Positions 1-8,768 of a stretch of DNA of 49,113 nt are shown here, piece by piece. Below the pieces are notes generated by a model, which searched no databases, was not told the DNA's origin, and saw nothing but the letters and a program-made list of their open reading frames with translations. How positions within the stretch are numbered: position 1 is the first letter of the stretch; each line of letters opens with the position of its first letter. Made by a program: the position numbers and the translations under genes. The DNA comes from Mesorhizobium norvegicum (GTDB lineage Bacteria > Pseudomonadota > Alphaproteobacteria > Rhizobiales > Rhizobiaceae): positions 1 to 49,113 of the forward strand of contig NZ_SMYZ01000008.1 of NCBI RefSeq assembly GCF_004919685.1. Reading direction: 5' to 3'.

Positions 1-402
1 CTATACGGGGAGAGGATGCCGGCAGGCAGGTGAGGGGCGGCGCCAGCGTCGGGAAAAGGGTGACGGGGCGAATTCGAAAACCTGAAGCGATTGCCCTGGG
101 CAAGCAGGCCAAGCAAGCAGGCTCCACCGGACCGGGCATTTTCGCGGCGAGCTGCCCGAAATGGAAAACCCGCCACGGCGGCGGGTCGTTGGCGCAAATC
201 GGCACCATGGGCAAATATGTAGCATAGCTGCCATCACCGGATCAAGAAAAAATTCCTATCGGAGCTGCCCACGCATCGCTCTCTGCCCTCGCGTTGCACA
301 ACATGCCACTCACCAACAGCAGCAGGCCGCTGCCAAAGGCTTTGACCAGACCGGCAAAGATGCTAGGAGCCCAAAACGTCAGGTTTCAGGGCAGCAAGCG
401 GC
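1..402. other. Intergenic stretch upstream of rpiA, no convincing gene
   Basis: No reading frame here has recognisable protein character; the open frames are the chance frames expected in GC-rich DNA. A perfect 7-bp stem (168-174 with 180-186, loop ACGGC) is present but has no T run, so it is not a clear terminator. The region presumably holds the rpiA promoter, which I could not place with confidence. Confidence 0.5.
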
Positions 403-1134
403 ATGGATGCAAGGCAATTGAAGGTCGAAGCCGCACGCGCGGCGCTCGCCCATGTGAGCGACGGCATGCGGCTTGGCATCGGCACCGGCACCACGGCCGA
501 CGAATTCGTGCGGCTGCTTGCCGAAAAGGTCGCCACCGGCATGACCATCGTCGGCGTGCCGACTTCGGAGCGCACCGCGTTGCTCTGCCGTGAGCTCGGC
601 GTGCCGCTGTCGACGCTGGAAGAAACACCCGAGCTCGATCTCACCGTCGACGGCGCCGACGAAATCGACTCGGAGCTGACCTTGATCAAGGGCGGCGGCG
701 GCGCGCTGCTGCGCGAAAAGATCGTCGCCGCGGCGTCCCAGCGCATGATCGTCATTGCCGACCGCTCGAAGATGGTCGAGACGCTCGGCCGTTTTCCCCT
801 GCCGATCGAAGTCAACCCGTTCGGCCTGCGCGCAACCGAAATCGCGATTGGCGCCGCGGCTGAAAAGCTCGGTCTTTCCGGTCCAGTTATATTGAGGATG
901 ACGGGGGGCCGGGCTTTTGTTACAGACGGCGGCCATTTTATCCTCGATGCATCTTTTGGCCGCATTCCGGATACAAGAGCGCTTTCGAATGCTCTCCACG
1001 CCATTCCGGGCGTTGTCGAGCATGGTCTTTTCATCGGGCTGGCTTCAGCGGCCATCATCGCCGGCGGCGACGGTATCCAAACCGTCCATGCCGCCCGAAA
1101 ACCAGGGAGTTCTACCGATCATGATGTTGCATAA
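403..1134 (+). CDS. rpiA: Ribose-5-phosphate isomerase A
   Basis: Interconverts ribose 5-phosphate and ribulose 5-phosphate in the non-oxidative pentose phosphate pathway; cytosolic. The 243-residue product has the phosphate-binding loop GIGTGTTA (residues 25-32), the segment DGADEID (83-89) and [11 protein letters not shown] (96-106). By alignment to the E. coli enzyme, D83, D86, K96 and E105 correspond to the catalytic D81, D84, K94 and E103. Length is slightly above the usual 220-235. The ATG at 403 has only a weak upstream CAGGG. The last codons overlap the start of the next gene, so the two are probably co-transcribed. Confidence 0.96.
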   Translation: MDARQLKVEAARAALAHVSDGMRLGIGTGTTADEFVRLLAEKVATGMTIVGVPTSERTALLCRELGVPLSTLEETPELDLTVDGADEIDSELTLIKGGGGALLREKIVAAASQRMIVIADRSKMVETLGRFPLPIEVNPFGLRATEIAIGAAAEKLGLSGPVILRMTGGRAFVTDGGHFILDASFGRIPDTRALSNALHAIPGVVEHGLFIGLASAAIIAGGDGIQTVHAARKPGSSTDHDVA

Positions 1135-1720
1135 CCGGGTTCGCAGCCTTTGCGCCGTTCTGGCGGCTTCAGCCGTTCTTGCCTTCTCGTCGCCGGCGTT
1201 TTCACAGGATGTCACGGAATCGCACCTGAAGGCCGCTCGCGCGGCCGTCGCGGCGATCCACGCGACCGACCCGTTCGACAACATCCTGCCGCAGGCGGCC
1301 GCAGCGCTCGAGTCGCAGCTCATCCAGAAGAACCCGGACATGCAGGAACTGATCGGCAAGACCATCAGCGAGAAGGCACTGGCGCTGGCCTCGCGCCGCG
1401 CCGATCTCGAGAAGGAAGCAGCACTCGCCTACGCAAAAGTGTTCTCCGAAAAGGAACTGACCGACATCGCCACCTTCTACAATTCCGATTCGGGCAAGAA
1501 GCTGCTCGACAGCGGCCCGACGGTGACCCGCGACCTGGTCAAGGCAGCCGACATCTGGCAGAACGGCGTCGGCCGTGATCTTGCCCAGCAGGTCGGCGAA
1601 ACGCTGGCCGCTGCCGCCAAGGCCAAGGCGCAGGCAGCGCCTGCCGCGCCCGCGGACGGAGCCGCCCCGGCGGATGGCGCCGCACCCGCCGATGGCGCGG
1701 CCCCCGCGGACAACAACTGA
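1121..1720 (+). CDS. Secreted DUF2059 family protein with Pro/Ala tail
   Basis: A 199-residue protein of the DUF2059 family, function unknown. It begins with a Sec signal peptide of about 29 residues (hydrophobic core [13 protein letters not shown], likely cleavage after AFS), so it acts in the periplasm. The helical core includes [22 protein letters not shown], typical of the family. The C-terminus (about residues 171-197) is a low-complexity tail of a repeated APADGA unit that looks disordered. ATG 1121 is chosen because it gives a proper signal peptide; it overlaps the end of rpiA by 14 bases. ATG 1124 is an equally possible start. Confidence 0.85.
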   Translation: MMLHNRVRSLCAVLAASAVLAFSSPAFSQDVTESHLKAARAAVAAIHATDPFDNILPQAAAALESQLIQKNPDMQELIGKTISEKALALASRRADLEKEAALAYAKVFSEKELTDIATFYNSDSGKKLLDSGPTVTRDLVKAADIWQNGVGRDLAQQVGETLAAAAKAKAQAAPAAPADGAAPADGAAPADGAAPADNN

Positions 1721-1740
1721 TCCTGCATTTCAAAACGGCC

Positions 1741-1845
1741 TAGAGCCTGTTCCACCCCGATGGAATCGGGATGGGGCTCTAGCTCTTTATTTGAGCATGA
1801 TCTTTTCCGAAAACCGGATTCCACTTTTCGGGATCATGCTCTAGC
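1741..1845. repeat. Tandem palindromic intergenic repeat pair
   Basis: Two hairpins lie side by side. The first has arms TAGAGCC (1741-1747) and GGCTCTA (1775-1781). The second has perfect 10-base arms GAGCATGATC (1793-1802) and GATCATGCTC (1832-1841). The inside of the second carries the core AAAACCGG...CCACTTTT, which recurs at 4590, 38288 and 40167 in this window. It belongs to a dispersed palindromic family found between genes in mesorhizobial-type genomes. Confidence 0.8.
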
Positions 1846-1855
1846 GGCCATCTGC

Positions 1856-1888
1856 AAAAGCCCGGCTTGTCCGGGCTTTTCTTTTGCT
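1856..1888 (+). terminator. Rho-independent terminator after rpiA-DUF2059
   Basis: Perfect 10-bp stem AAAAGCCCGG (1856-1865) / CCGGGCTTTT (1871-1880), loop CTTGT, followed by CTTTTCTTTT. It separates the rpiA operon from gor. Confidence 0.88.
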
Positions 1889-1940
1889 GCTTCGCGGCCT
1901 ACCTGTCACTCACATTTCTGAAGCTTGAGGGAGCCGCGTC

Positions 1941-3332
1941 ATGGCCGGTTACGACTACGATCTATTCGTCATCGGCGGCGGCTCGGGTGGGGTGCGCGCG
2001 GCGCGCGTGGCGGCCGCGCTCGGCAAGCGCGTCGGCATCGCCGAGGAGTATCGCTATGGCGGCACCTGTGTCATCCGCGGTTGCGTGCCGAAGAAACTCT
2101 ATGTCTATGCCTCGCAATTTCCCGAGCATTTCGCCGACGCCGCCGGCTATGGCTGGACGGTCCCGGAAGCCAGTTTCGACTGGCAGACGCTGGTTGCCAA
2201 CAAGGATCGCGAGATCAGCCGGCTGGAGGCGATCTACAAGAGGAACGTCGAGGGCGCCGGCGGCGAGGCTTTTCATTCGCGCGCCATGATCGTCGATCCG
2301 CATGTGGTGCATCTTCTCAGCGAAGATCGCACCGTCACCGCCGACCAGATCCTGATCGCCACCGGCGGCCGCCCGGCGGCGCATCCGGCGCTGCCAGGCC
2401 ACGAACATTGCATCTTTTCCAACGAGGCTTTCGACCTCAAGGAGCTGCCCAAGGCGATCATGATCGAGGGCGGTGGCTACATCGCCGTCGAATTCGCCAA
2501 CATCTTCCACGGCCTCGGCGTCGACACCACGCTGGTCTACCGCGGCAAGGAGATCCTCAGCCGTTTCGACATGGACTTGCGGCGCATGCTGCACGAGACG
2601 ATGGAGAAGAAGGGGATAAAGATCCTTTGCCATTCCGTGTCCGAATCGGTCCGCAAACGACCGGACGGCCGGCTCGACGCGCTCGTCAGCGGCGGCAAGG
2701 TGCTGACGGTCGACCAGGTGATGCTGGCCATCGGCCGCATTGCCAACACCGAGAATATGGGCCTGGAAGGCATCGGCCTGGAGATGACCAAGACCGGCGC
2801 AATCGCGGTCGACGAATACTCGCGCACCAATGTGGACAACATCTGGGCGATCGGCGACGTCACCAACCGCGTACAGCTGACGCCGGTGGCGATCCACGAG
2901 GCGATGTGCTTCATCGAAACCGCCTTCAAGGGCAATCCGACCGCGCCCGATCACGAGACGATCGCGACCGCCGTGTTTTCACAGCCGGAGATCGGCACCG
3001 TCGGCCTGTCGGAGGACGATGCCGTCAAACGCTTCCCCTACATTGAAATCTACCGTGCGACATTCCGGCCGATGCGGCACACGCTGTCCGGTCGCGACGA
3101 GAAGATGCTGATGAAGCTGGTGGTCGATGGCGCGTCGAAGAAGGTGCTTGGCGCCCACGTACTGGGGCCGGATGCCGGCGAGATGGCGCAGCTTCTCGCC
3201 ATTCCGCTGAAAGCCGGCCTGACCAAGGATGATTTCGACCGCACGATGGCGGTGCATCCGACAGCGGCGGAAGAACTGGTCACCCTGTACAAGCCGACCT
3301 ATCGCGTGAAGGACGGCGAGCGCATCGGCTGA
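1941..3332 (+). CDS. gor: Glutathione-disulfide reductase
   Basis: An NADPH-dependent flavoenzyme of 463 residues that regenerates reduced glutathione in the cytosol. The N-terminal FAD-binding loop is GGGSGGVRAARVA (12-24). The redox-active disulfide is CVIRGC (C43/C48) in the context GGTCVIRGCVPKK, diagnostic of the glutathione/trypanothione reductase branch rather than lipoamide dehydrogenase. A second dinucleotide loop, GGGYIAVEFA, lies near residue 178, and the C-terminal HPTAAEE carries the active-site histidine supplied to the partner subunit. The start follows a good GAGGGAG ribosome site. Confidence 0.95.
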   Translation: MAGYDYDLFVIGGGSGGVRAARVAAALGKRVGIAEEYRYGGTCVIRGCVPKKLYVYASQFPEHFADAAGYGWTVPEASFDWQTLVANKDREISRLEAIYKRNVEGAGGEAFHSRAMIVDPHVVHLLSEDRTVTADQILIATGGRPAAHPALPGHEHCIFSNEAFDLKELPKAIMIEGGGYIAVEFANIFHGLGVDTTLVYRGKEILSRFDMDLRRMLHETMEKKGIKILCHSVSESVRKRPDGRLDALVSGGKVLTVDQVMLAIGRIANTENMGLEGIGLEMTKTGAIAVDEYSRTNVDNIWAIGDVTNRVQLTPVAIHEAMCFIETAFKGNPTAPDHETIATAVFSQPEIGTVGLSEDDAVKRFPYIEIYRATFRPMRHTLSGRDEKMLMKLVVDGASKKVLGAHVLGPDAGEMAQLLAIPLKAGLTKDDFDRTMAVHPTAAEELVTLYKPTYRVKDGERIG

Positions 3333-3364
3333 TGCCAGGCGGCTCGTCGCCAAGGGAGCAATCA

Positions 3365-4514
3365 ATGCCCGCACCGCTCGACCATGACTTTGGCGGACGC
3401 GTCGATCAGGTTGTCGACAGGGCCGTCGAGGCGGAGCGCATTGTCGGCGCCGTGATCCTTGTCGCCCGACGCGGCGAAATCCTTTACAGCCGGGCCGCCG
3501 GCCTTGCCGATCGTGAATCGAAGAAGCCGATGACGGCGGATGCGATCTTCCGGCTGGCGTCGGTGACCAAACCTGTTGTCGCGACCGCAGCGCTTGCTCT
3601 CGTCGAAGCCGGCGTAATCGGCCTCGACGATCCCACAGCGAAGTTCATCCCGGAATTCCGGCCGCGGCTGGCCGATGGCAGCGAGCCCGTCATCACCCTC
3701 CGACAGCTGCTGACGCACACCGCCGGCCTGAGCTACGGTTTCCGCGAGGCGGCCGACGGACCCTATCATCGAGCAGGGGTCTCCGACGGTCTCGACCAGC
3801 CCGGCCTTTCGATGGCCGAGAACCTCAGCCGCATCGCCTCGGTGCCGCTGTCCTATGTGCCGGGAACAGGCTGGGGCTATTCGGTGGCGATGGATGTGCT
3901 GGGCGAGGCCATGGCGAGAGCCACTGGCGCCACTTTGCCGGAGCTGGTCGATCGCCTGGTCGTCCAGCCGCTCGGCATGGAAGAGGCAGCCTTTGTCGTG
4001 CGCGATCGATCACGGCTGGTGACGCCTTACGCCGATGGACCTGACAAGGCCATTGCCATGGGCGAGCAGCATCGCGTGCCCTTCGGCGACGGCGCTATCT
4101 CATTCTCGCCTGGGCGCGTCTTCGACCCTGCATCCTTCGCCTCGGGCGGCACCGGCATGAACGGCACCGCCGGCGATGTCCTCAAGCTTTTAGAGGCGCT
4201 GCGTTCCGGGGGTGGATCAGTCATCCGCCCAGAAACGGCAGCGGCGATGACCACGGACGCGATAGCGGGCCTGGAGACCACCATGCCAGGCTGGGGCTGG
4301 GGGCTCGGATTTGGTGTGCTGCGGCGACCCGCTTGCCGCGTCGACGCCCCAGGCCGCCGGCACCTGGCGCTGGGGTGGTGTCTACGGTCATTCCTGGTTC
4401 GTGGACCCGACACTGGACCTGACGGTGGTGGCGCTGACCAACACGGCCATATCAGGCATGACGGGCGCCTTCCCCGATGCGCTGCGCGACGCCGTCTATG
4501 GCAGGCAAATCTAA
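3365..4514 (+). pseudogene. Serine hydrolase (beta-lactamase/class C PBP family), frameshifted
   Basis: The first 319 or so codons encode a beta-lactamase-fold serine hydrolase with catalytic S66-V-T-K69 in FRLASVTKP and a middle YSVAMD motif. After GWGLGFGVL (about 4321) the frame is lost: the +2 frame runs on as an Arg-rich artefact to 4588, while frame 0 resumes family sequence (DPLAASTPQAAGTWRWGG, then YGHSWFVDP) and stops at 4514. One extra G in GCGGCGAC (4321-4328) explains it: removing it joins VLRDPLA in a single frame. The conserved third motif region (GHSW) lies after the break, so the truncated product should be inactive. The start has an AAGGGAG site. Either a real recent pseudogene or a one-base sequence error. 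Confidence 0.85.
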
Positions 4515-4589
4515 GACGGGGAAGTGCGGAACCCACCGCCGGCCATGACCGGCGGCGGAGACAGTTGATGCTGCTAGATTTGTTTTGAC

Positions 4590-4633
4590 GCAATTCCGGG
4601 CGGAAAACCGTTTCACACTTTTCCTGGAATTGC
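4590..4633. repeat. Palindromic repeat between convergent genes
   Basis: Arms GCAATTCC (4590-4597) and GGAATTGC (4626-4633) enclose GGAAAACCG...CACTTTTCC, the same core as the repeats at 1793, 38288 and 40167. It sits exactly between the serine hydrolase gene and the stop codon of mgtE, where it could serve as a bidirectional transcription stop. Confidence 0.75.
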
Positions 4634-5998
4634 TCAGAGCAGCGTTCCGCGCAGGATCACCAGCGCGACCGAGAAATAGATCACCAGCCCGGTGACATCG
4701 ACCAGCGTGGCGACGAACGGAGCCGATGCGCTGGCCGGATCGAAGCCGATGCGTTTCAAGGCGAACGGCAGCATCGACCCCGACAGCGAACCGAAGGTGA
4801 CGATGCCGACCAGTGCCGCGCCGACCGTCGTGGCGATCAGCGGCCAGTGCGGGCCATAGTCGTAGAAGCCCATATATTGCCAGAGCGCGATGCGGCAGAT
4901 GCCGACCACGCCGAGCATGGCGCCCAGCACGAGACCGGTCGGCAGCTCGCGCAGCGCCACCCGCCACCAGTCGCCGAGACCGATCTCGCGCAGCGCCAGC
5001 GCCCGGATGACGAGCGACGTCGCCTGCGAGCCGGAATTGCCGCCCGAGCTCATGATCAGCGGGATGAACAGCGTCAGCACGATCGCCTTCTCGAGCTCGC
5101 CCTCATAGCTTTGCATGGCGTTGGCCGTCAGCATCTCTGAGATGAACAGCGCGCACAGCCAGCCGCCGCGCTTCTTGATCATGGCGAGGAAGCTCATCTT
5201 CATATACGGCTCGTCGAGGGCCTCCATGCCGCCGAAACGGTGGACGTCCTCGGTCGTCTCCTCGATCATCGTGTCGATGATGTCGTCGATGGTGACGATG
5301 CCGAGGATCTTGCCGTGGTCGACGACCGGGACGGCAAGCAGATCGTATTTCGAGATGGTCTGCGCCAGGGTTTCGCGATCGGTCAGCGGTGTGACCGTCA
5401 CCGGGACACGATCCGGCGCCACCGTCATGATCGAATCGTCCGGCTCGCCTGTGATCAGCCGGCGCAGGCCGGTCGAACGCACGAGCAGATGCGTTTGCGG
5501 ATCGACGATATAGATCGCGTAGACGGTCTCGCGCGTCCGCTCGACCTTGCGGATGTAGTCGAGCGTGCGCCCGACAGTCCAGTCCGAGGGCACGCTGACG
5601 AACTCCGTCGTCATGATCGAAGCGGCACTGCCTTCGGGATAGCCGAGAATGGAGAGCAGGGTTGCGCGCAGCGGCGGCGCAAGCCCGCCGAGCAGCTCGG
5701 AACGCGCCGGCTCGTCGAGCTCGCGCAGGATGTCGGCGGCGCGGTCGACCGACATGGCGGTGAGCAGCTTGCCCGCCTTGGCGCGCGGCAGCGCCTCTAT
5801 GAGTTCGGACGCGCCGTCGAGTTCGGGCTGATCGAAGATCTCGACCAGCCGCTCGAACGTCACTTCACAAAGCAGTTCCGTCGCGGTTTCGCGCGGCTCC
5901 CTGTTCAGGGCCTCGACAATGTCGGCGACGTGATCATTGGCTAGGATACGGGCAATCGCGACGGCCTCGTCGCTCGCTACGGCGGTAAATTCGTTCAT
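4634..5998 (-). CDS. mgtE: Magnesium transporter MgtE
   Basis: A 454-residue Mg2+ channel/transporter of the inner membrane. The order is as in the family: an N-terminal helical MgtE_N domain (about 30-130), a CBS-domain pair (about 135-255, including GIVTIDDIIDTM) that senses cytosolic Mg2+, then five membrane helices (about 285-454) containing the SGGNSGSQ segment typical of the pore region. The acidic N-domain and CBS linker fit Mg2+-dependent gating. The start is supported by AAGGAG (6010-6005). It is preceded by a structured leader, described separately. Confidence 0.95.
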   Translation of the reverse strand: MNEFTAVASDEAVAIARILANDHVADIVEALNREPRETATELLCEVTFERLVEIFDQPELDGASELIEALPRAKAGKLLTAMSVDRAADILRELDEPARSELLGGLAPPLRATLLSILGYPEGSAASIMTTEFVSVPSDWTVGRTLDYIRKVERTRETVYAIYIVDPQTHLLVRSTGLRRLITGEPDDSIMTVAPDRVPVTVTPLTDRETLAQTISKYDLLAVPVVDHGKILGIVTIDDIIDTMIEETTEDVHRFGGMEALDEPYMKMSFLAMIKKRGGWLCALFISEMLTANAMQSYEGELEKAIVLTLFIPLIMSSGGNSGSQATSLVIRALALREIGLGDWWRVALRELPTGLVLGAMLGVVGICRIALWQYMGFYDYGPHWPLIATTVGAALVGIVTFGSLSGSMLPFALKRIGFDPASASAPFVATLVDVTGLVIYFSVALVILRGTLL

Positions 5999-6175
5999 GG
6001 TTCACTCCTTGCCGTCCGGCAGGACATGAACCATTAGAGGTCACGTCTAGGCGGACGGCGGTTGCGTTCGACTGTGACTGTCGCCAGGCATGGCGCGGTG
6101 ACCTTTCCGCTTGCGGGTTCGTAGTTTGACTGTCTGCAAGCGGGCGCAACATAGGAGCGCGCCTTGCCGTGTCAA
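5999..6175 (-). promoter_or_regulatory. Promoter and structured 5' leader of mgtE (candidate riboswitch)
   Basis: A good promoter reads TTGACA (6175-6170), 16-base spacer, TATGTT (6153-6148), which places transcript start near 6141. The transcript would then begin almost at once with hairpin CCGCTTGC/GCAAGCGG (6143-6136 with 6114-6107). Next, AGGTCAC (6104-6098) pairs with GTGACCT (6044-6038), enclosing a small hairpin CGCCA/TGGCG (6095-6091 with 6086-6082). Finally CGCCGTCCG-type bases 6059-6052 can pair with CGGACGGC (6018-6011), directly touching the ribosome site AAGGAG (6010-6005). The last helix crosses the second, so they form either a pseudoknot or a switch. I do not recognise it as the M-box class. 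Confidence 0.55.
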
Positions 6176-6271
6176 TCGCGGTGAGGAAGGAAAATGCCGG
6201 CGAGCGGCCGAGATCGCGAGACTGTGATCACCGGCCGCCGCATGACACGGCCGGCTCGGGTCACAGCGTCG

Positions 6272-8257
6272 CTATTTCTGCTTCAGCCGGCGCGAGAAAC
6301 GCAGCCACTTGTCCTCGACCGGCCTTGGCTGCGCGAGAATGGTGGTCAGTTCGACAGGCAGGGTCGGCACCAGCGGCTTCTTGGTGGCGACGCCGTCGGC
6401 GATCGCGACGATGCTGTGATAGAATTCGTTGCCGGTCATCGATCGCGGCGCCACCGCCTCGTGCATGACGCTGATCACCGTGACATCGGGGCAGTTGTCC
6501 TTGATAGCCTGGTGGAAAGCAATTTTGCCATCGGGGTCGAGCGCGCCGGTCGCCTCGTCGAGGAACAGCAGCCCCGGCTGCTGCAGCACGATACGGGCCA
6601 CCACCAGCTTCTGTTTCTGGCCGCCCGACAGGACCTGATCCCAGCTTTTGCCTTCGCGGTTTTCGTCGGCCATGTGCTCGATAAAGTCGCCCAGGCCTGC
6701 CTTGTGCAGCGCTGACGCGACCTGCGCGTCGCCATGGTCGTACTCGGAGCCGGGCAAGCAGACCAGCTGTTTCAGCGACACCGGCTGCAGCTTGACCTCC
6801 TGGGCGGCATAGAAACTCTTGACGCCTTCAGGGAAGACGATGGTGCCGCGGCCATAGGGCCACAGGCCGTTGATCGCCTTGATCAGCGAGGTCTTGCCGC
6901 AACCGGACTCGCCTTTCAGGAAGGTCCATTCGCCGCGCCGGAAGCGCAAATTGACGGCACTGAGGAACGGCGTGGCATCCTCGCCCTGATGCGCCAGTTC
7001 GAGCTTCTGGATGGTCAGGCCGAAAACCGGGTTCTGGCTGGCATAGTTGAAGTCGGAGCGGCCGGTCTGGCTGTAGAACTCCTGCGGATGCTGGACGTTC
7101 TCGATCGCGTTGGTCAGCTCGGTGACACGCTGGCTGTTGGCGCGCAGCGTGGCGATGGCGGGCATGACGTGGATGAACCACGAACACTGGCCGATCAGCG
7201 AATTGACCAGTTCGGAGCCGGTTATGTAGCCTTTGAGATCGAGGCCGTTGTGGATGAACGGCACCAGGCCCGGTCCATAGGCGACAATGCGGGCGCCGAT
7301 GAAATTGTAGATCAGCTCGAACGACATGTAGACCGTGTTGACGATGTTCAGCCGCGTCCAGGTGCCGTCGATGTCGACATAGAGCCGGCCATGCATGGTC
7401 CTTTGCACGCCTTCGCCCTGAGACGCCGCGACATGGAAGCTGCGGCGCAGGAACGTCGTCAGCTCGCCGCGATAGCTGCCCTCGGCCTGCTGCATCCTGA
7501 CGTTGAGGCGCTCAAGCAGGCCGCCGAGCTTGACCGCGATCCATGTGTTCAGCGGCACGTAGGTGGCGACGGCCAGGAAGGCGAGGATGGCGCTGCCATA
7601 GCTGCCGAGGAACTCCAGCCCCTTCACCTCGACAGAGTTTTCGAGCAGTTTCTGGCCGACAAAATAAAGCGAGGTGGCGACGCCCAGCACACCCATGGCG
7701 AGCCCGATGGCGCCGCCGGTCATGTCCTTGATGGATTCCTGGACGCGCTGGTCGATGTTGTCGGGGGCGGGCGCGCCGCTGCCGGTCGACGCATGCTGCG
7801 CATGGAAATGCGTATGATTGCCATCCAGCAACGCTTCATTGAAGCGGCTGTCCAGCCAGCCGCGCCATTTGCGGTGCAACGTCGCCGAGACAAGGTTGCG
7901 GATGCCGGTGAAGCCGGCGTCCTTGAGCACGACCAGCAGCACAAGGATGCCGGCATTGACCAGCAGCGAGCGAAGCGGCGTGGTGTTGGCGGCGTCATGG
8001 AAGAATGCGATCGAGTTGACCAGCTCGCCGGAGGCTTCGGCGAACCAGACACCGGCCTTGCTGGACAGCGCCGTGAGCAGCGCGATCACCAGCGTCAGTG
8101 TCCAGGCTTCCTTCCAGCGGTCCGAGACCCAGTAGGCCCGCATCAGGCCCCAGAAGCCGCGCATCGACGATACCGGCGTCAGAGGCGATCGCCTTGCGGC
8201 ATCGCGAGGTGTTTTTTCCGGTACTGACTCTTGCGATGGTCTACCGACCCGAATCAC
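6272..8257 (-). CDS. ABC transporter, fused membrane and ATPase domains (SbmA/BacA-like)
   Basis: A 661-residue half-transporter. Residues about 50-375 are an SbmA/BacA-like membrane domain with roughly six helices; residues about 412-640 are an ATPase domain with Walker A GESGCGKTS (449-457), signature LSGGQKQK (543-550), and Walker B LLFLDEAT (D567/E568). Relatives (YddA of E. coli, Rv1819c of mycobacteria) are linked to peptide and cobalamin uptake; the substrate here is not evident. The start is a GTG after GGCGGGATC; a later start at M32 (MRGFWGLMR) is possible because the first 30 residues look unstructured. It stands alone on the minus strand with a possible operator just upstream. Confidence 0.85.
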   Translation of the reverse strand: MIRVGRPSQESVPEKTPRDAARRSPLTPVSSMRGFWGLMRAYWVSDRWKEAWTLTLVIALLTALSSKAGVWFAEASGELVNSIAFFHDAANTTPLRSLLVNAGILVLLVVLKDAGFTGIRNLVSATLHRKWRGWLDSRFNEALLDGNHTHFHAQHASTGSGAPAPDNIDQRVQESIKDMTGGAIGLAMGVLGVATSLYFVGQKLLENSVEVKGLEFLGSYGSAILAFLAVATYVPLNTWIAVKLGGLLERLNVRMQQAEGSYRGELTTFLRRSFHVAASQGEGVQRTMHGRLYVDIDGTWTRLNIVNTVYMSFELIYNFIGARIVAYGPGLVPFIHNGLDLKGYITGSELVNSLIGQCSWFIHVMPAIATLRANSQRVTELTNAIENVQHPQEFYSQTGRSDFNYASQNPVFGLTIQKLELAHQGEDATPFLSAVNLRFRRGEWTFLKGESGCGKTSLIKAINGLWPYGRGTIVFPEGVKSFYAAQEVKLQPVSLKQLVCLPGSEYDHGDAQVASALHKAGLGDFIEHMADENREGKSWDQVLSGGQKQKLVVARIVLQQPGLLFLDEATGALDPDGKIAFHQAIKDNCPDVTVISVMHEAVAPRSMTGNEFYHSIVAIADGVATKKPLVPTLPVELTTILAQPRPVEDKWLRFSRRLKQK

Positions 8258-8768
8258 GATCCCGCCTAACCTTTTTTTCTTTTGTTACGGATGGTAACAC
8301 CAATTGATCATTTTCCATTAATTTTAAAGCTGGCCGAACTGATTACACCCAACGGCCGTTGCCAAGAGGCAACAGATTACACGCTGAAATATGGCGACAA
8401 CGGTCGGCAGAAATCAGGATATCCTCATTGATTTCAAATGCTTGATCTACGGAGGCATGCCATCGAAGAAGCTTCCCCTAGGGAAGGTTGCCGCACGGTT
8501 TTGTGAACTCGAAATCGCACGAACCGAGCGATTTTCTCAGAGCGGGCTGGCCCGAACATCGGAAAATTTGCCGTTCGTGACCTCGCTGGGCTTGCCATTA
8601 TCGTCCTTGCCGGAGGCAGGAAGTGACCGGAAAATCGTCCGAGCGGCGCGTTCCGTCTTGTCTGGTCAACTCAGGAACTGTGTTTGACAATTCATCCGTT
8701 CGGGATTGAACCTTGCCGGGCATTGTCGACACCCATGCATGTCCGGTTCTCCAACAAGGAAGTTCCCA
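8258..8768. other. Intergenic region between divergent genes, no convincing gene
   Basis: About 510 bases between the divergently oriented ABC transporter and the small secreted protein gene. It is more AT-rich near 8260-8350. A possible 98-residue frame (8391-8687) lacks a ribosome site and protein-like composition, so I do not call it. The stretch does hold an inverted repeat at 8283-8299 and, at 8341-8382, a hairpin GTTGCC-AAGA-GGCAAC framed by two direct copies of GATTACAC. Confidence 0.5.
8283..8299. promoter_or_regulatory. Inverted repeat TGTTAC-N5-GTAACA, candidate operator
   Basis: Perfect 6-base arms (8283-8288 and 8294-8299) with a 5-base centre, 26 bases upstream of the ABC transporter start and within an AT-rich patch likely to be its promoter. 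The size and symmetry fit a dimeric repressor site. No regulator gene is adjacent, so the protein that would bind is unknown. Confidence 0.35.

Noticed and set aside
1..237. Open frame on the minus strand at the window start
   Set aside because: Composition rich in Pro, Arg, Ser and Trp with no motif; no ribosome site seen.
6734..8227. 497-codon open frame on the plus strand
   Set aside because: It lies fully antisense to the ABC transporter, and its low-complexity Ala/Asp/Arg composition is the usual mirror of a GC-rich gene.
8391..8687. 98-codon frame between the ABC transporter and the small secreted protein
   Set aside because: No ribosome site, no recognisable features, unlike neighbouring codon use.
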